Part shown: positions 25,931 to 37,087 of the stretch, one piece after another
Position numbering within the stretch: the stretch's first letter is position 1
How the letters are laid out: every line of letters begins with the position of its first letter
NCBI GenBank assembly: GCA_036417435.1
Contig: CM070903.1
Coordinates: forward strand, 82,391,501 to 82,455,500
Source: Inia geoffrensis
Lineage: Eukaryota; Chordata; Mammalia; Artiodactyla; Iniidae
DNA length: 64,000 nucleotides
Reading direction: 5' to 3'
Notes under the pieces: model-generated
The model's input: the letters and a program-made list of their open reading frames with translations, nothing else
The model's database searches: none
What the model was told of the DNA's origin: nothing
Position numbers and translations under genes: made by a program

Positions 25931-26804
25931 GAATCAAAGTGGAAGTTCTGCTTTGAGTGCTGTTCTAATGCACCTGTTTTTTCTCTGAAACATGGAAATA
26001 GAGATGGGACATTTTAATCACACGGAACCAATTTCTAGTTCTGTTTCCTGTTTTGGACTTGTTGAGTCCAAAGTGCCACCAACTCTTTGCTTGGAGGGGA
26101 TCCACTGTTTTATGGCTGGAAGAGGAAGAGACATTATTTCTTCAGCATTCTCCCCAGTGTCTCCCCCTGATGCCAAATCAGACTTGTATTAAAACCATAC
26201 TTTACCTCAGGAATAATGCAAACAAAAAACAAATGTGCATTTGGTTTTTATTAATTGAAATTTTATGCATTTATTTGAAAATAGGCACTAAATTGTATGT
26301 TTTCACATTAATAATTGGGGTTCTAGGGAAAGCGTTCCTCGATGTCTTAAAAGCCACCTTGCTTGTTTGGCTTTTTTCAAAACCCACATGTGGCCACTGA
26401 AAAGTCTGGGGATCTCTGAATGGCATGTATGAGAAACAGTCTGTCTCCCAAGGGAACTGCAGCCTCAACCCAAAACCTGGCGTGCATAAGGAACGTTACT
26501 CCTACACCCTACAGAGCCGCCAACGTGCAGAAATAAAGGAGCCACATGATGGTGCTATAACCCAAGCAGAAATGTTACTTTATCCCAAGTCAGGATCCCT
26601 TTGCTTCTTACCCTGTATCTATGAAAATAGCTGACTCTCCCTTTCTCAGATACTAATTGATTTTGCGGATAAAGGCATTTCCGGTCAAAAGACCGTCCCT
26701 TGGGCTGGATGAAGATGGAGCTGGGTCTGCTAAGAGTGCTGTAATTTCCCTTCTGTCCATGAAGGAAGACTCTGGTCTGTGGAGGTACAGGAGAGGCATG
26801 GAAG

Positions 26805-27030
26805 GAGCATGGGCTCCGAGGCCAGCAGGAGCCCCCAGTGTGACTATGGGCTCAGCGTGGTCACTTATTATTTGTGTGGTCTTGGGCTATTTATATAACT
26901 TCTATGAGTCTCTGCTTCATTTGTAGAACAGGTCTAAATCTACCTCCTTACACGTAGGAAAACACTCTTTACTTATTTTTGTGTCCCCTACTGCCTAGCA
27001 CGGAGTAGGAACTTAATAAATGTTTTCATT
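26805..27030 (+). repeat. MIR fragment followed by L2-like tail
   Basis: Sense MIR wording (GGGCTCCGAGGCCAGCAGGA, TGTGTGGTCTTGGGCTATTT) is followed by an L2-type 3' end: GTGTCCCCTACTGCCTAGCA then GGAACTTAATAAATGTTTTC. Confidence 0.65.
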
Positions 27031-27819
27031 TACAACATGTCGGGCACTGGATTAGGAGCCTCACTTATAGTATTTCACTTAAGTTTTTACAAAAAATCCC
27101 TTGAGGTCAATGTTTGTCAAAGGAATGAATGAATCGATATTTAAGTGGATCATTTAATCAGTTAGTGAACCCACTTACTAAAGTAGAAGCCATTACATAA
27201 AAAGGCTTTAATTCTGGAAGACTCAGGTTTTGGCAGAAGCAGGGTTTTGAGGTGTAAGAAGAAAAGAACTTATCCTGGCCCCAGGAGGAGACCAACATTT
27301 GAAAAAGCATGTGGGCTCCTCTAGAGACCGTTAGCAGAAGAGTTGAGCACAGGAATGGGTCTGGCCACCACGACCAGCCCAAACCAGAGGGACACAGAAA
27401 TAAGAAGTGGGTTTCAATCCAGCACTTTGGACTCCATGTACCTGACTCTCAATCCTTACCACCTTACAGTACTTTTTACTACCCTTAACAACAGCCCAAG
27501 AGTGTTACTCCTTTTTTTTTTTTTTGAGTGTTAACTCTTTTGATGGAACCTATGACAAAAAGTCAAGGACACCATACCTGGAGGGATACTCCCGAAGCCA
27601 CAGTCTCCAGCAAGCCTATGCTCCCAGGGGCTAGAAGGTGGGAGCTTTGGTGTCCAGGGAAGGTGTGTGATTATATGAGGCTTGGCTTATCTGGTAGATA
27701 GAATGAATTTGCTTCCAAGCCAAGTCAGGGGAAATGGCTTCACCCTCTTTCTGTCTCTGTCTCTCTGCTGTTTTATCTGTGCACAGAAAGGTGATGAGAG
27801 GAGTACATTGTTTTTACTA

Positions 27820-28290
27820 AGCTAATTTTTTCCTGATTATAAAACTAGTACCCCCTCACTGTAGAAAATTTGGAAAATACAGAAGAAAGTAGAAATTAGG
27901 GAATAAAATAAATCCATAGTGCTGCTAGCCGTAGCTAGCCTCTGTTAACAGTTTGGTGACGTTTTTTCCCGTACAACATATCATTGTATAAAACTGAGAT
28001 CATAATATATCATCAAATTTGCATTCTGTTTTTTTCCCTTAGAACTTAGTATCATGAGCACATTCCCAAACCATTCAATGTTCTTACAAATATCTTTTTG
28101 ATGGCCACTTAACATTAAATCATACAGATGTATCACAAACCTTTCGGTCAATTTGAGGCCTTCAGGATATTTTCAGTTATTTTAAATAATGCTGGGTTAA
28201 ACATCTGACAGAGCACAATAATGCTCATCTATCTTTCAAAAATGATTTCTTTAGGATAGAATCCAAGAAAGGAAATGTATAAGTTGAAGG
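27820..28290. repeat. ancient LINE-type fragment
   Basis: GTAGAAAATTTGGAAAATAC, CCTCTGTTAACAGTTTGGTG and TTCTTTAGGATAGAATCC are words of a common old mammalian interspersed repeat, related to the fragment at 4145-4450. The family is not assigned. Confidence 0.5.
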
Positions 28291-28307
28291 TTGTAAACAT
28301 TTAAAGT

Positions 28308-28405
28308 TTAGATAGATGGGTGATAGATAGATGATAGATCGTTGATAGATAATAGATGATTGATAGGTAATAGATGATTAATAGATGATTGAAAGAAAGA
28401 AAGAT
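28308..28405. repeat. imperfect GATA/GATT microsatellite
   Basis: About 100 bp of GATA, GATG and GATT units ending in a short GAAA run. It is imperfect, so probably less mutable than the CA tract. Confidence 0.9.
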
Positions 28406-28672
28406 TGTTCCGATTTCCACTCCCCCTACCACATACTCCACTCAGATGGCCCTAATTTTTAATATTTGCTTATTTTAGAAAATACACACAAAGAATTTTG
28501 TTTTGATTTGCATTTCTATTAAAATAATCTTTACAACAGTAAAATAAGTGAATAACAAAATAAATTTGTGAATACGTGAATAACAAAATAAATTTGTTTT
28601 CCAAATATGAGAAGAGACTCTTTTTAGAAAGAGTGGGGCTGCCTGCGTCTCATTCCCTTGCTGTCCCCGCAG

Positions 28673-28790
28673 GGCTCCAAGGGAGACGGGAGGCACGCCT
28701 GGACCATGAAGCAATTCAAGAAACCAACCTACTGCAACTTCTGCCATGTCATGCTGATGGGCGCTCGGAAGCAAGGCCTGTGCTGCATTT
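28673..28790 (+). CDS. DGKG: DGKG exon w7: C1A domain, first two thirds
   Basis: This 118-nt exon encodes residues 217-255 plus one base: a GSKGDGR lead-in, then the C1A zinc domain from H224. Ligands here are H224, C237, C240 and C254, with spacing H-x12-C-x2-C-x13-C as in typical C1 domains. In DGK beta and gamma the first C1 is the one known to bind phorbol ester or diacylglycerol and drive membrane recruitment. The acceptor CTGTCCCCGCAG and donor GTGAGT are good. The final T joins AC of w8 to make Tyr256. Confidence 0.96.
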
Positions 28791-30345
28791 GTGAGTAAAC
28801 TTCCTTCAAACCCCTTTTCCCAGGAACTGTCTTGCTCTATACGTGATTGAGCCATTCCCAGAAGAGTTTAGGCATCTCTGCTTCCTAGCTTGAGGGATTT
28901 GCCGTATTATCCCAACAGCAGAAAATAAAGCAAAACTTCCATGTCCTGTTTTTGTTCTACCCAAGTCAAAGGGACAAATATTATCCTATTGGCGTCTTGT
29001 CATAGGCCACTGACTGCCTAGAAAAATTTATTAAGGTTCAAATGTAATTAAAAAGCATCTCATAATAATTTCAATTGAGTTTTGCTAGTGAATGTTTTGG
29101 TTGGTCAGAAGATCCTGTTTTTTTTTCTTTAATTAATAAGCAACTATATTCATATATACAGTGGAATTAAAATTATCCATTTGTTTGACTTTATAATACA
29201 TTTAGTAAAGTCAGATTGGAGAGGAGAAAAAAACACACATGGAAAAGGAAGGAGGGAGACTGGTAAGGAGGACAGAAGAAAGATGGAGGAAAAGGAAGAA
29301 AAAAGGGGTCATGTAGGAAAGAGGGTGGGTTTGCAGAGCAGGAAGAGAAGGGAGGCGCTGCAGCAAGAAGGCTTTGTAGGGCCCAGGGTGCGTGGGTGCA
29401 GAATCCTGCCCCCCACCTCAGGATGCAGACAGCAAGCACTCAGCCTGAACCTTCCAGGGACCGGGGAGCTGCTGCTGCAGCGAGGGCCATCGGGTACGGG
29501 GCAGGTCACCAAAATGTTTTATCTGCCATGTACACAGGAGCCAGGCAGCAGGCAGCCTCAGCCACAAAAGTCATCATAGCAGAGCTGGGCCCAGTGTCTA
29601 CCAAGAGCAAGCATCAGCAGGCAAAAGTAGGGGCCCACCTGTCTTTCCAGCACCTATTTCAAATCCAGCTCTCACCAACTTTTCATAGGCCCAGCCTCAT
29701 TCCTAGTACGTTCTAGGCCTGTTGGCACAGTAGTAAACAGTAACAGCAGCAGTCATTTGTGGAATAGCTGTCCTGACCCGCATACGTGGTGCTTTATACA
29801 AATTATGTAATGCTGCAAAGAGAAAGCAATCTTCTTCCCATTTTGTAGAAAACCCTGAATTTCAGAGCGGTGAAGGAACTTACCCTAGATCGTGTGGGTA
29901 GTTACAAAGGGCAGAGCCAGAATTCAGGCCCAGGCCTGCCTGTCTCCAGAGTTAGGGAGACCCCGGCCTTGCTATCCACGCCCCAACATCCTGACATTCA
30001 GTACATTCAGTACTGTGGCATTGGCATAGCCAGGATAACTCCTCACTCCCCTTAAGCGGAAAGCACCTTTCTGGGGATGCTTTCCTGCTGCATTCACCAC
30101 CCGCGGTGGAAGGCATTGTGGCAGAGGGGAGGGTGCAGGAGCATGTCTGGGAGATAGTCATGGACTCTTCTCAGTGAACAACTGGAGACTTGAATTGCCA
30201 TTAGGCAAGGCCAGCTCCATATGTCCCCTGCCCCTGACTGGCCACGCAGAGGCAGGCACGGGCCTCAGCTGGGGTGGGGGGCAGGGGGATGGCTGACCTT
30301 GCCTACGTGGTCACTCACAGTCACTTTTCTTATTCTTATTTTCAG
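28791..30345 (+). other. intron between w7 and w8
   Basis: A 1.56-kb intron with an antisense MIR at 29740-29935. The open frame 29181-29579 is purine-rich low-complexity sequence with no known similarity. Nothing else is recognised. Confidence 0.8.
29740..29935 (-). repeat. MIR SINE
   Basis: Antisense MIR: GTGCTTTATACAAATTATGT, TTCCCATTTTGTAGAAAACC and GCAGAGCCAGAATTCAGGCC. Confidence 0.7.
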
Positions 30346-30434
30346 ACTGTAAATACACTGTCCATGAACGCTGTGTATCCAAAAACATTCCTGGGTGTAT
30401 CAAAACGAACTCAAAAACCAAAAGGGGCGGCGAG
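30346..30434 (+). CDS. DGKG: DGKG exon w8: C1A domain end and inter-C1 linker
   Basis: This 89-nt exon encodes residues 256-285 and completes C1A: C257, H262, C265 and C273 give C-x2-C-x4-H-x2-C-x7-C, so all eight C1A zinc ligands are present. It ends with a basic linker, KTNSKTKRGGE. The acceptor is TATTTTCAG. The donor GTTGGT is weak after the invariant GT. It joins w9 in phase 0 to give GGE-GMQHAW, where human gamma has Val in place of the first Gly. Confidence 0.94.
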
Positions 30435-30559
30435 GTTGGTGATACCTATTGCCTTGTTCTCCTGCATGCTGTGTCCCAGGCAACGTGTCCATCTCCACAG
30501 ATTCCTGGGCAGGAAGGGGCTTTGGGAGTTTTATACAGTCCCTTCTCTGCCTTGAGGAC

Positions 30560-31510
30560 CACCCTTAAACCATCTTGTCCATCCATCAATCCATTTAGCA
30601 TCTCCCTGGTGCTCACCGTGTGCCAGATCCTGTGCCAGGGGGTATGCGGGTTAAAAGGTGGTCCTCAGCCTGGAGGACTGTGCAGTCTAGTGGGAGGAGA
30701 CAGGCATGTAAGCAAAGTGCAAAGTAGCGAGCTGTGCAGTAGCGATAGGGCTGTGTGGGACATACAGTTGAGGCACCAAGGGTGGCGGACAGGGAAGCTT
30801 TCACCAAAAAGACGGCATTTGAGTTGTGTCTTGAACCCAAATCAGCAGGATTTCATAAGGAATCAAGGAGGATAAGGCACCCCAGGCGGGAGAAGCCTCA
30901 AGTGTGAAGGCATGGAGACGCGGCTTATTCTCGGATCTGTACTTGGTTCCGTGTGACTGGGATAGAGGATGCTTAGAGGGAAGCGGCAGGAGATGTGCTG
31001 CAGAGCTGGTGAGATCCAGGTCTTGTGAGGCCAGCTGAGGACTTGGGAAGGGGTTTCATTTGTAGCTAAGGGGCCACTGAAGAGCTTTGAGTACACGGGG
31101 AGATGTTTGGGTTTGCACATTAGGTTAATTGCTCTGACCATGGTGCCAGAGAGACATCAGATCAGAGGGGATGAAAAAAACTTTTCCAACAGTTCAGGCA
31201 AGAGTTAATGCTGCCCTAGGGCCTGACTGGGGTGGGGTCTGCACTCACCCACTATGCTCTGCTATGTCTGCAGTAGTAGCACAGTGATGGCTGTGTCTGT
31301 GCTGAGTGAGTGTCCCCCAGCCATGCCGGTTGTTGAGTGTTTTGGCTGTCCCACTGGCTAAGGTGGAAGACATAAAGGGAGAGCCTGAGAGATAATTTGG
31401 GAGGTCCTACCACCAGGACCTGGTGACAATCATGTAGGGGATGAGAGAGAGAGAGAGGTTGGAAATGGCTACCAGGTTTCTAAGGTGGCCATTGGCTGGT
31501 ACCATTCACT
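30560..31510 (-). repeat. L2 LINE fragment
   Basis: Antisense L2 from the 3' tail (CGTGTGCCAGATCCTGTGCC, TCAGCCTGGAGGACTGTGCA) into the body, with GGCATTTGAGTTGTGTCTTG, GAGAAGCCTCAAGTGTGAAG and ATGGCTACCAGGTTTCTAAG. Very degenerate toward the right. Confidence 0.7.
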
Positions 31511-31959
31511 GAGTCTGGAAATAGACTCTTCAGATTAGCAGGGGAAAGGCACTCTGAGTTCCTGCAGAGGGAAAACCCCATTGAGGAATCTGAGTCAGGA
31601 GATGGTTAGCAGGTGGGAGTGGTATCCAGCCCTCCCCAGTAGGACTCCAAGAGAGAAGGACACCTCCAGGGACACGCACGCATGCCTGTGAGACACCGCA
31701 TGGCCTCTTGTCTACTCCTTCCGTACCACGCCCATACACACACCGTTTCATGTCCATGCCTTTCACCAGGACATACGGTGCACCTCCTGGGCTCAAGCCC
31801 TAAGCCTGCACTCCTGCCACTGCCACACTTGGAACACAGGGAGACCCCTGAGGGACCAGCAGGGCACATCCACGACCTTCTGAGTCTCCAGGGGCAACCT
31901 AAGGCTTTAACCATCTCTTCTGATCCTGGAAGAGGATGGAGAAGGCAACGTGGTGTTGG

Positions 31960-32100
31960 GAGACTACCGTGGACCTGGGAGTCAGGAGACCTGGCCATGA
32001 GTCCCTGCTTGGCCACTTACCAGCCTTGGAACCTAGGACCAGTTACTTAACCTCTCTGCAGCCTCATATTTTTTCTCTGTAAAATAAAAATAATAATAAT
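31960..32100 (+). repeat. MIR SINE fragment
   Basis: Sense MIR: GCCACTTACCAGCCTTGGAA, CAGTTACTTAACCTCTCTGC and TTTCTCTGTAAAATAAAAAT. Confidence 0.75.
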
Positions 32101-32692
32101 CTCAGAACAAATTCATTGTGACCATGTAGATGACAAATTGATTAGCAAACTGAGTTCTTTATACCCTCAGGGGTGAATGGCAGAAGGAGAAACTACAAAG
32201 TAAATGTGACACGTCTTCCAGAGCAACAGTGTTACCAATATCTTTTGGAAGGAGGACACAGTGACTTAATTGATAAGTAATTTAAAACTTTTATCTAATA
32301 CAGACATGGATGATATCATGCAAATATTCCATGTGTTTTTAATATTGTGCTTGTAGTTGGCACTTCAGGCTATGTCCCCACGTTCCCCCGGAGTCCATAT
32401 CCACCCCTTCCACTATTTGGGATACCTGGGTGAAAAATTTTTTGAGGAGTTCTGTAGAATTCCCGGGGGACTTAACTGAGGGCTCAGACCCCCAGAATTT
32501 GGTGTCATGGGTCGCTTTGCACTTACAGTCACACACATACACGCATGCATTCCCACCGGCTTCCCAGGTTCCTGGGCAGCTTCAGGGGCATGTCCTGGCC
32601 AGGTACAACCCACTCTCCAGGAAACAGATGTGAAAGCTGCTGGCTGATGACCCGCACTAATCCCTTCGGGCTTTCTCTCTAACTTCCTTCCC

Positions 32693-32868
32693 CAGTGCTT
32701 CTCAACCTTGGCTGCATATGATAATCACTCAGGGTGCTTTAAAACATACTAATGATGGGTCTCATCCCCAGAGACTCTAATTTATTTTGTCTGGAGTGAG
32801 GCCTGGGCATTAGGACTTCTAGATGCTGGCCAGGTGGTCCTGAGGGGCTGCTAAGGCTGAGAGGCACC
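32693..32868 (+). repeat. MER5A-like hAT MITE
   Basis: It begins CAGTGCTTCTCAACCTTGGC and passes TCCCCAGAGACTCTAATTTA and GTGAGGCCTGGGCATTAGGA. It closes GCTAAGGCTGAGAGGCAC, the inverted terminal repeat. Its 176 bp is close to the usual size of MER5A. Confidence 0.8.
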
Positions 32869-32959
32869 ATCCCATAGAAGACAGAGGGGGAAGGGATTCC
32901 CCATCAGGGACACCCCCGCAAGGGCCAGGACTGTGCCAGGAAGGCCCTTCCAAATGTGC

Positions 32960-33080
32960 TGTGAATCCTCCCGGAAAACCCAGAGGTGGGGCGTTTTATG
33001 CCAGTTTCTGCAGATGAAGGACCTGAGACTCGGAGAGGTCCAGGAACTGGCCAAAGGTCACCCCGCTGCCAAGTGGAAGA
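32960..33080 (-). repeat. MIR SINE fragment
   Basis: Antisense MIR: TGCAGATGAAGGACCTGAGA, GAGAGGTCCAGGAACTGGCC and AAAGGTCACCCCGCTGCC. Confidence 0.6.
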
Positions 33081-33511
33081 TCAATGACTCCAACCAGTTT
33101 TGTCTGTAGCCCAAGCCCTCCTGCGTTTCCCTGCACCCTGCTGCCTTCCAGAAAAGGGCACACACACAAACACATCCCTTTGCAAAGAGTTCCGGTGACA
33201 GACAGATGAAGTGCAAGAGGAGATGCGCAGAGGCTTGACTGCCAGAGCGGGTGAACTGTTCAAAGAGCAGGCAAAGTGGCTTTCCATCTGCCTCGATTAG
33301 CATGATAGAGGTTAGGTAGGGAGTGACCACACTGGTGCAATTCAGCAAAGCAGCCTGGCATCCAGCAGTGCATCCACTAAACAGGAACCAACCCTCTCTG
33401 GCCTCCCCACTCCCTGCGCTCCTCCCAGACCCTTCTCCTCAGGCCCAGGGCCCAGGGCCCTGGGATGTGGTTCTGCAGCCTTCCCTGGTAGCCTTCGCTT
33501 CCCTCCTGCAG

Positions 33512-33628
33512 GGGATGCAGCACGCGTGGGTGGAAGGGAATTCCTCTGTCAAGTATGACCAGTGCCACAGAAGTACCAAGTGCTACCAGAGTGTCACCGC
33601 GCGGCACTGCCTGTGGTGCCGGAAGACG
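33512..33628 (+). CDS. DGKG: DGKG exon w9: C1B domain, with a zinc-ligand Cys to Tyr change
   Basis: This 117-nt exon, phase 0 at both ends, encodes residues 286-324: GMQHAWVEGNSSVKYDQCHR, then STKCYQSVTARHCLWCRKT. It is most of the second, atypical C1 domain. Ligands are H289, C303, C318 and C321. The position expected to be the second ligand (three residues before C303) is Tyr300, codon TAT at 33554-33556; human gamma, as I recall it, has Cys there (VKCDRCH). The change would remove one ligand of one zinc site. The atypical C1B of DGKs is not thought to bind phorbol ester, so tolerance is plausible. The acceptor CCTCCTGCAG and donor GTGGGT are intact. Confidence 0.94.
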
Positions 33629-34636
33629 GTGGGTTGGCACCCAGGGCAGCACTGCTGCTTTTCAGTGTGGCTTTTTGCTCAAGCTGCAGCCAGGCAGCAG
33701 TGGACATCCTGCCAGAGGGCATGAGCAGAGCTACGTGGGCAAGGCTAGAGAGGGAGCCTAGAGCCCCTGTTCAGTGCCCTAAGTCTAACTGCCTCCAGTA
33801 AATCACCAAGATGCCCAGAGAGAGGGCAGCCCCCAGGGCTGCTTAAGAGGAAGCTGACTAGTCTACTCTCTTTGTGGCCAGGCAGCTGTGAACAGCAGGC
33901 TGGACCATTAACTTCCTTCGCCTGGGTGTCGTCTGGGCCAGGGCCACTGACAGAGTGGGAGAGGAATTAGATACTCAGTCACCTGCATCAGAGGAAGGCA
34001 TACTCCTGACAGCAACCCCACCGCCTGGACAAGAGGCCTGTGCCCACTGCCATCATCCATGACAAATGTCCACTTCCTCCTTGGACACCTGGAGCTGCCT
34101 GACCTGCCTTCCAAAGCAGACTCAGTGCCGTGTCTTGTCCCCTTGACTGGGTATCAGCCTCACAAAGGATGTGTCAGACTGCAGAACTCTTAAAATGCAG
34201 AGGTCGAGTCATGGGGTTTACCTCCAGCCTCTCATGAGTTTGTTCAACAAGATCTCCTTCCTTCCAGTGTCTCAGAGCCTAGGGAGCAAATATCCCATGG
34301 GGGCTCTGGAATCCACATGGAGGTGCCATACGGACAGGCCACAGGCCTGCTCAGGACCGTTTTGCTCCAGCTGCCATGGGCAGCACTTGGTCTCCTTTCT
34401 CTGCCCACGGCAGACTTGGCACCCATAGCCAAGCACACACACCGGTACACACTACACACCACACACCTCACACACACACTCTCTTTCTCTCTCTCTGCTA
34501 TACTGTGAAAACCAGCAGTACATCAGGATTTAGAGGATCACTAGGCAACCTGCCTCCCTAGTAAATTTCTAAACCCTCATACTTGACATTTCCTTGATCG
34601 CCTTCACTTAACTCTCATCTTCATTTTTTCCTCCAG
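33629..34636 (+). other. intron between w9 and w10
   Basis: A 1.0-kb intron. The only recognised element is an imperfect CA/CT microsatellite at 34436-34498. Confidence 0.8.
34436..34498. repeat. imperfect (CA)n then (CT)n microsatellite
   Basis: A broken CACA run (with CACACC and CACTACAC interruptions) passes into CTCTTTCTCTCTCTCTC. It lies about 140 bp upstream of the w10 acceptor. Confidence 0.85.
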
Positions 34637-34729
34637 TTTCACCGCAAATGTGAATTGTCAACTTTGTGTGACGGTGGGGAGCTCAGAGACCATATTTTGC
34701 TGCCCACGTCAATATGCCCCATCACCCGG
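34637..34729 (+). CDS. DGKG: DGKG exon w10: C1B domain end
   Basis: This 93-nt exon, phase 0 at both ends, encodes residues 325-355. FHRKCELSTLC supplies the last zinc ligands H326, C329 and C335 of C1B. GGELRDHILLPTSICPITR then follows, the conserved stretch after C1B in type I DGKs. The acceptor TTTTTTCCTCCAG and donor GTAAGT are strong. Skipping w9 and w10 together would excise C1B cleanly in frame. Confidence 0.96.
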
Positions 34730-36293
34730 GTAAGTGCTGCCACCCCGATGGGGCTCTGGCTCCCCTGCACCCCCAGCTCATGTTTCAGACGCAGGCAGCA
34801 TTCAGACATTCACATCCCTCCGAGGGCTCCCTCAGCAACTCTTAGGATTTGTGTTTTCAGCCCAAGTTTAAAAGAGGTCAGTGCTGCGCAGTCAGATTGT
34901 GAGGGAAAACTTCCCTGACTAAAATGATTCCAAACACTGGCCACCCAGAATGCTCTGAAATGGTCCAGCAAGGAAAGCGCATTCATCCTAAGCACGTTGC
35001 AGGCGGATCACATATATGGAACCTCAGTCAACACCTGTGCACAGCTAGGCTTCCCAGACCTCCCTTGTCCCTGTCACCCTCTCTCCTGTGTCCAAACATG
35101 GACCTCCCTCTGCCTTGAAGATTTCCACTTGGGTGTCACAGCCCTTCTTGGAAATGAAAGATGCAAAATTAAACTCTGTTTATCCCCATCTGAAACTTTT
35201 TCTGTCTCCTGTGTTGAAGACCCCTGTTTCAAGCCAAGCACCAAACACTTTAACTGTTCTCCTTCCATGTTAAAGATGCTGCTGAGTTCCACTGATTCCT
35301 CACATCTCACCCTTGACTTGACCATCTTCTTTCTTATTAAAAACTAAAGAAAACAAACCCGCCACTTAAAAAACTATTTGGCAGTATCTACTAAGTTGGA
35401 AATACACAAACTCTATGACTCAACAATTCCCCTCCTGTGAGAAATACGAGCATTTATTCCACCAGAACACGTGTCCGGGAATGTTCCTATCAACTTTATT
35501 CATAACAGTTGGGCACTGGAAACAAGCTAAATGACCATTGACAGGAGAATAGGTAAATAAGTTGAGGCAGATTAGTATAATGGAATACTGCATTGCAATA
35601 GAAAACAACCATGCTTAGATGCAAAAATATGGATAATCCCAAAAATATAATGCTGAACAAGAGAACCTAGACTCAGAAAAGATATGGTCTATGATTCCAT
35701 TGATATGAAATTCAAAAGCCAGGCAAAACCAATAAGGTATCAGGAGTCACAACAGAATTATGGCAGAAGAGGCAGTAGTTACAAGGGCATATATGTATGC
35801 AGAAATTCGCAGAACTGTAGACTTAAATTTGAGCATTTTACTCTATGTGACATTAAACCTCAATGAAATGAATAATAAACATTGAGAAAACAAACAAACA
35901 AAATAGGACATATGACTTAGTATTACATCATTTAGGTAGTGCTTAACAGAGAAACCAGATCTGAGACCCTGCTTCTCAAAGCTCAAGCTTCTAAATCAAC
36001 AAAGTAGATTTCTGCCCATTTCAGTGTTGCCTCTGAAACACCCTGTCCCTTCCAGTGTCTCGAAGTTAAAGTCAGGGCAAGTGATGACAACTGCCAGGAG
36101 AGTCCTTGAGGAAACCCAAAGGGAACGTTTCTTTTTTTACGTCCAAAGTCCCACTTTGCAAAACTCCTCCCTACACTATATTGGTTTTCTATTCTCTTCC
36201 TTCATATTAACCATTTGTTTTTCTTCTGATTTCCTTTTTTGTAGTAGGCATTTTTTTTTTTCAAAAGATGCTTGTCTTTCCTCTCTTTTATAG
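34730..36293 (+). other. intron between w10 and w11
   Basis: A 1.56-kb intron holding a sense L1M 3' end at 35360-35880. The 116-codon frame at 34997-35347 and others are unconserved intron sequence. Confidence 0.8.
35360..35880 (+). mobile_element. old L1M 3' end
   Basis: Sense L1M 3' region: GACTCAACAATTCCCCTCCT, CATAACAGTTGGGCACTGGA, GTATAATGGAATACTGCATT and a GACATTAAACCTCAATGAAA end. Only the 3' part survives. Confidence 0.75.
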
Positions 36294-36353
36294 GACATGC
36301 AAGATGGGAAGTGTGATGGTAGCATGTCAGCCAAGGATGAACTTGTAACGCAG
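36294..36353 (+). CDS. DGKG: DGKG exon w11: linker between C1B and catalytic domain
   Basis: This 60-nt exon, phase 0 at both ends, encodes residues 356-375, DMQDGKCDGSMSAKDELVTQ. It is a short polar linker. Compared with the human gamma linker as I recall it (with SDGCVSAKGELVMQ at its end), about half the positions differ, while the exons on either side are nearly identical, so it is the fastest-changing piece after the N-terminal linker. The acceptor is TCTTTTATAG. The donor GTACCT is weak after GT. It is a candidate for optional inclusion. Confidence 0.9.
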
Positions 36354-37087
36354 GTACCTCGGCAAGCCCCAAATCTACTCACTCGTTCTAAGCTGGTCCA
36401 AGGCTGTGGAGGGGAGAACAGGATTTGGCTTCTAGAGAAACACATCTGAACATCCGCTTTCGTATCTGATTGATTATATCACACAGGACACTGTATTTCC
36501 AGCCTCGGGGGTTACCTTTGACAACCACACTGTAGGCAAGTGGTGCGAAGGGAGGTTGGTTGATCCCGTGGCTGGCCAAACTGGCTTTATCACCTTCTTA
36601 GAAACACATTGCCTAGAACTTCATTATGCATACTCCCTGAATAATAACAAGAATGTGGCTTAAAAATAGACAATTAGGTTTTCCAGGACTGCCAAGCTGT
36701 CTGCAGAATGTGATCTGCCAGAACAGAGTCAACTAGATCCAAAAGTCCTTCTTCATCCTTAAACGTATATTTCAGAGCTCAATTTTTTAGCTGGATTCAC
36801 CAATGAACTTCTCTTTGTGCCTTTCACAAAGTTCCAGGGAATGCAGGAAAGGCAGCCTGGTGAGGTAGAACAAGTACCAGAAAAGGAAGTAGCACACTGG
36901 GGCTTTCTCCTCTGCCTCTGAACCTTAAGTTTCCTTGTTTGAAAGGGGGCATAGCAATCCCTGCACTGCCCACCTCCCATAGATGCTCCAAGATTCAATG
37001 AGAACATGTAGATGAGTGTAAAACATAAGCAATGGTGCTTAATGTGGGAAAGCTCTAGACACCTTGAAAGGGAGAAAGTCAGATGGA

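Larger units (their letters stand above)
24187..28672 (+). other. intron between w6 and w7
   Basis: A 4.5-kb intron holding a cetacean-type SINE, a purine tract, MIR/L2 relics, an ancient LINE-type fragment and a GATA-type microsatellite. From 24.85 to 25.85 kb and from 25.95 to 26.8 kb no known element is recognised. Confidence 0.8.
30435..33511 (+). other. intron between w8 and w9
   Basis: A 3.1-kb intron containing an antisense L2 (30560-31510), two MIR pieces and a MER5A-like element. The 134-codon and 136-codon frames at 30471-30875 (+) and 31606-32016 (-) overlap repeats or unconserved intron and are not genes. Confidence 0.8.

Noticed and set aside
29181..29579. 132-codon frame rich in Lys, Glu and Arg
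   Set aside because: Purine-rich intron sequence with no recognised similarity, no splice context and no conserved features.
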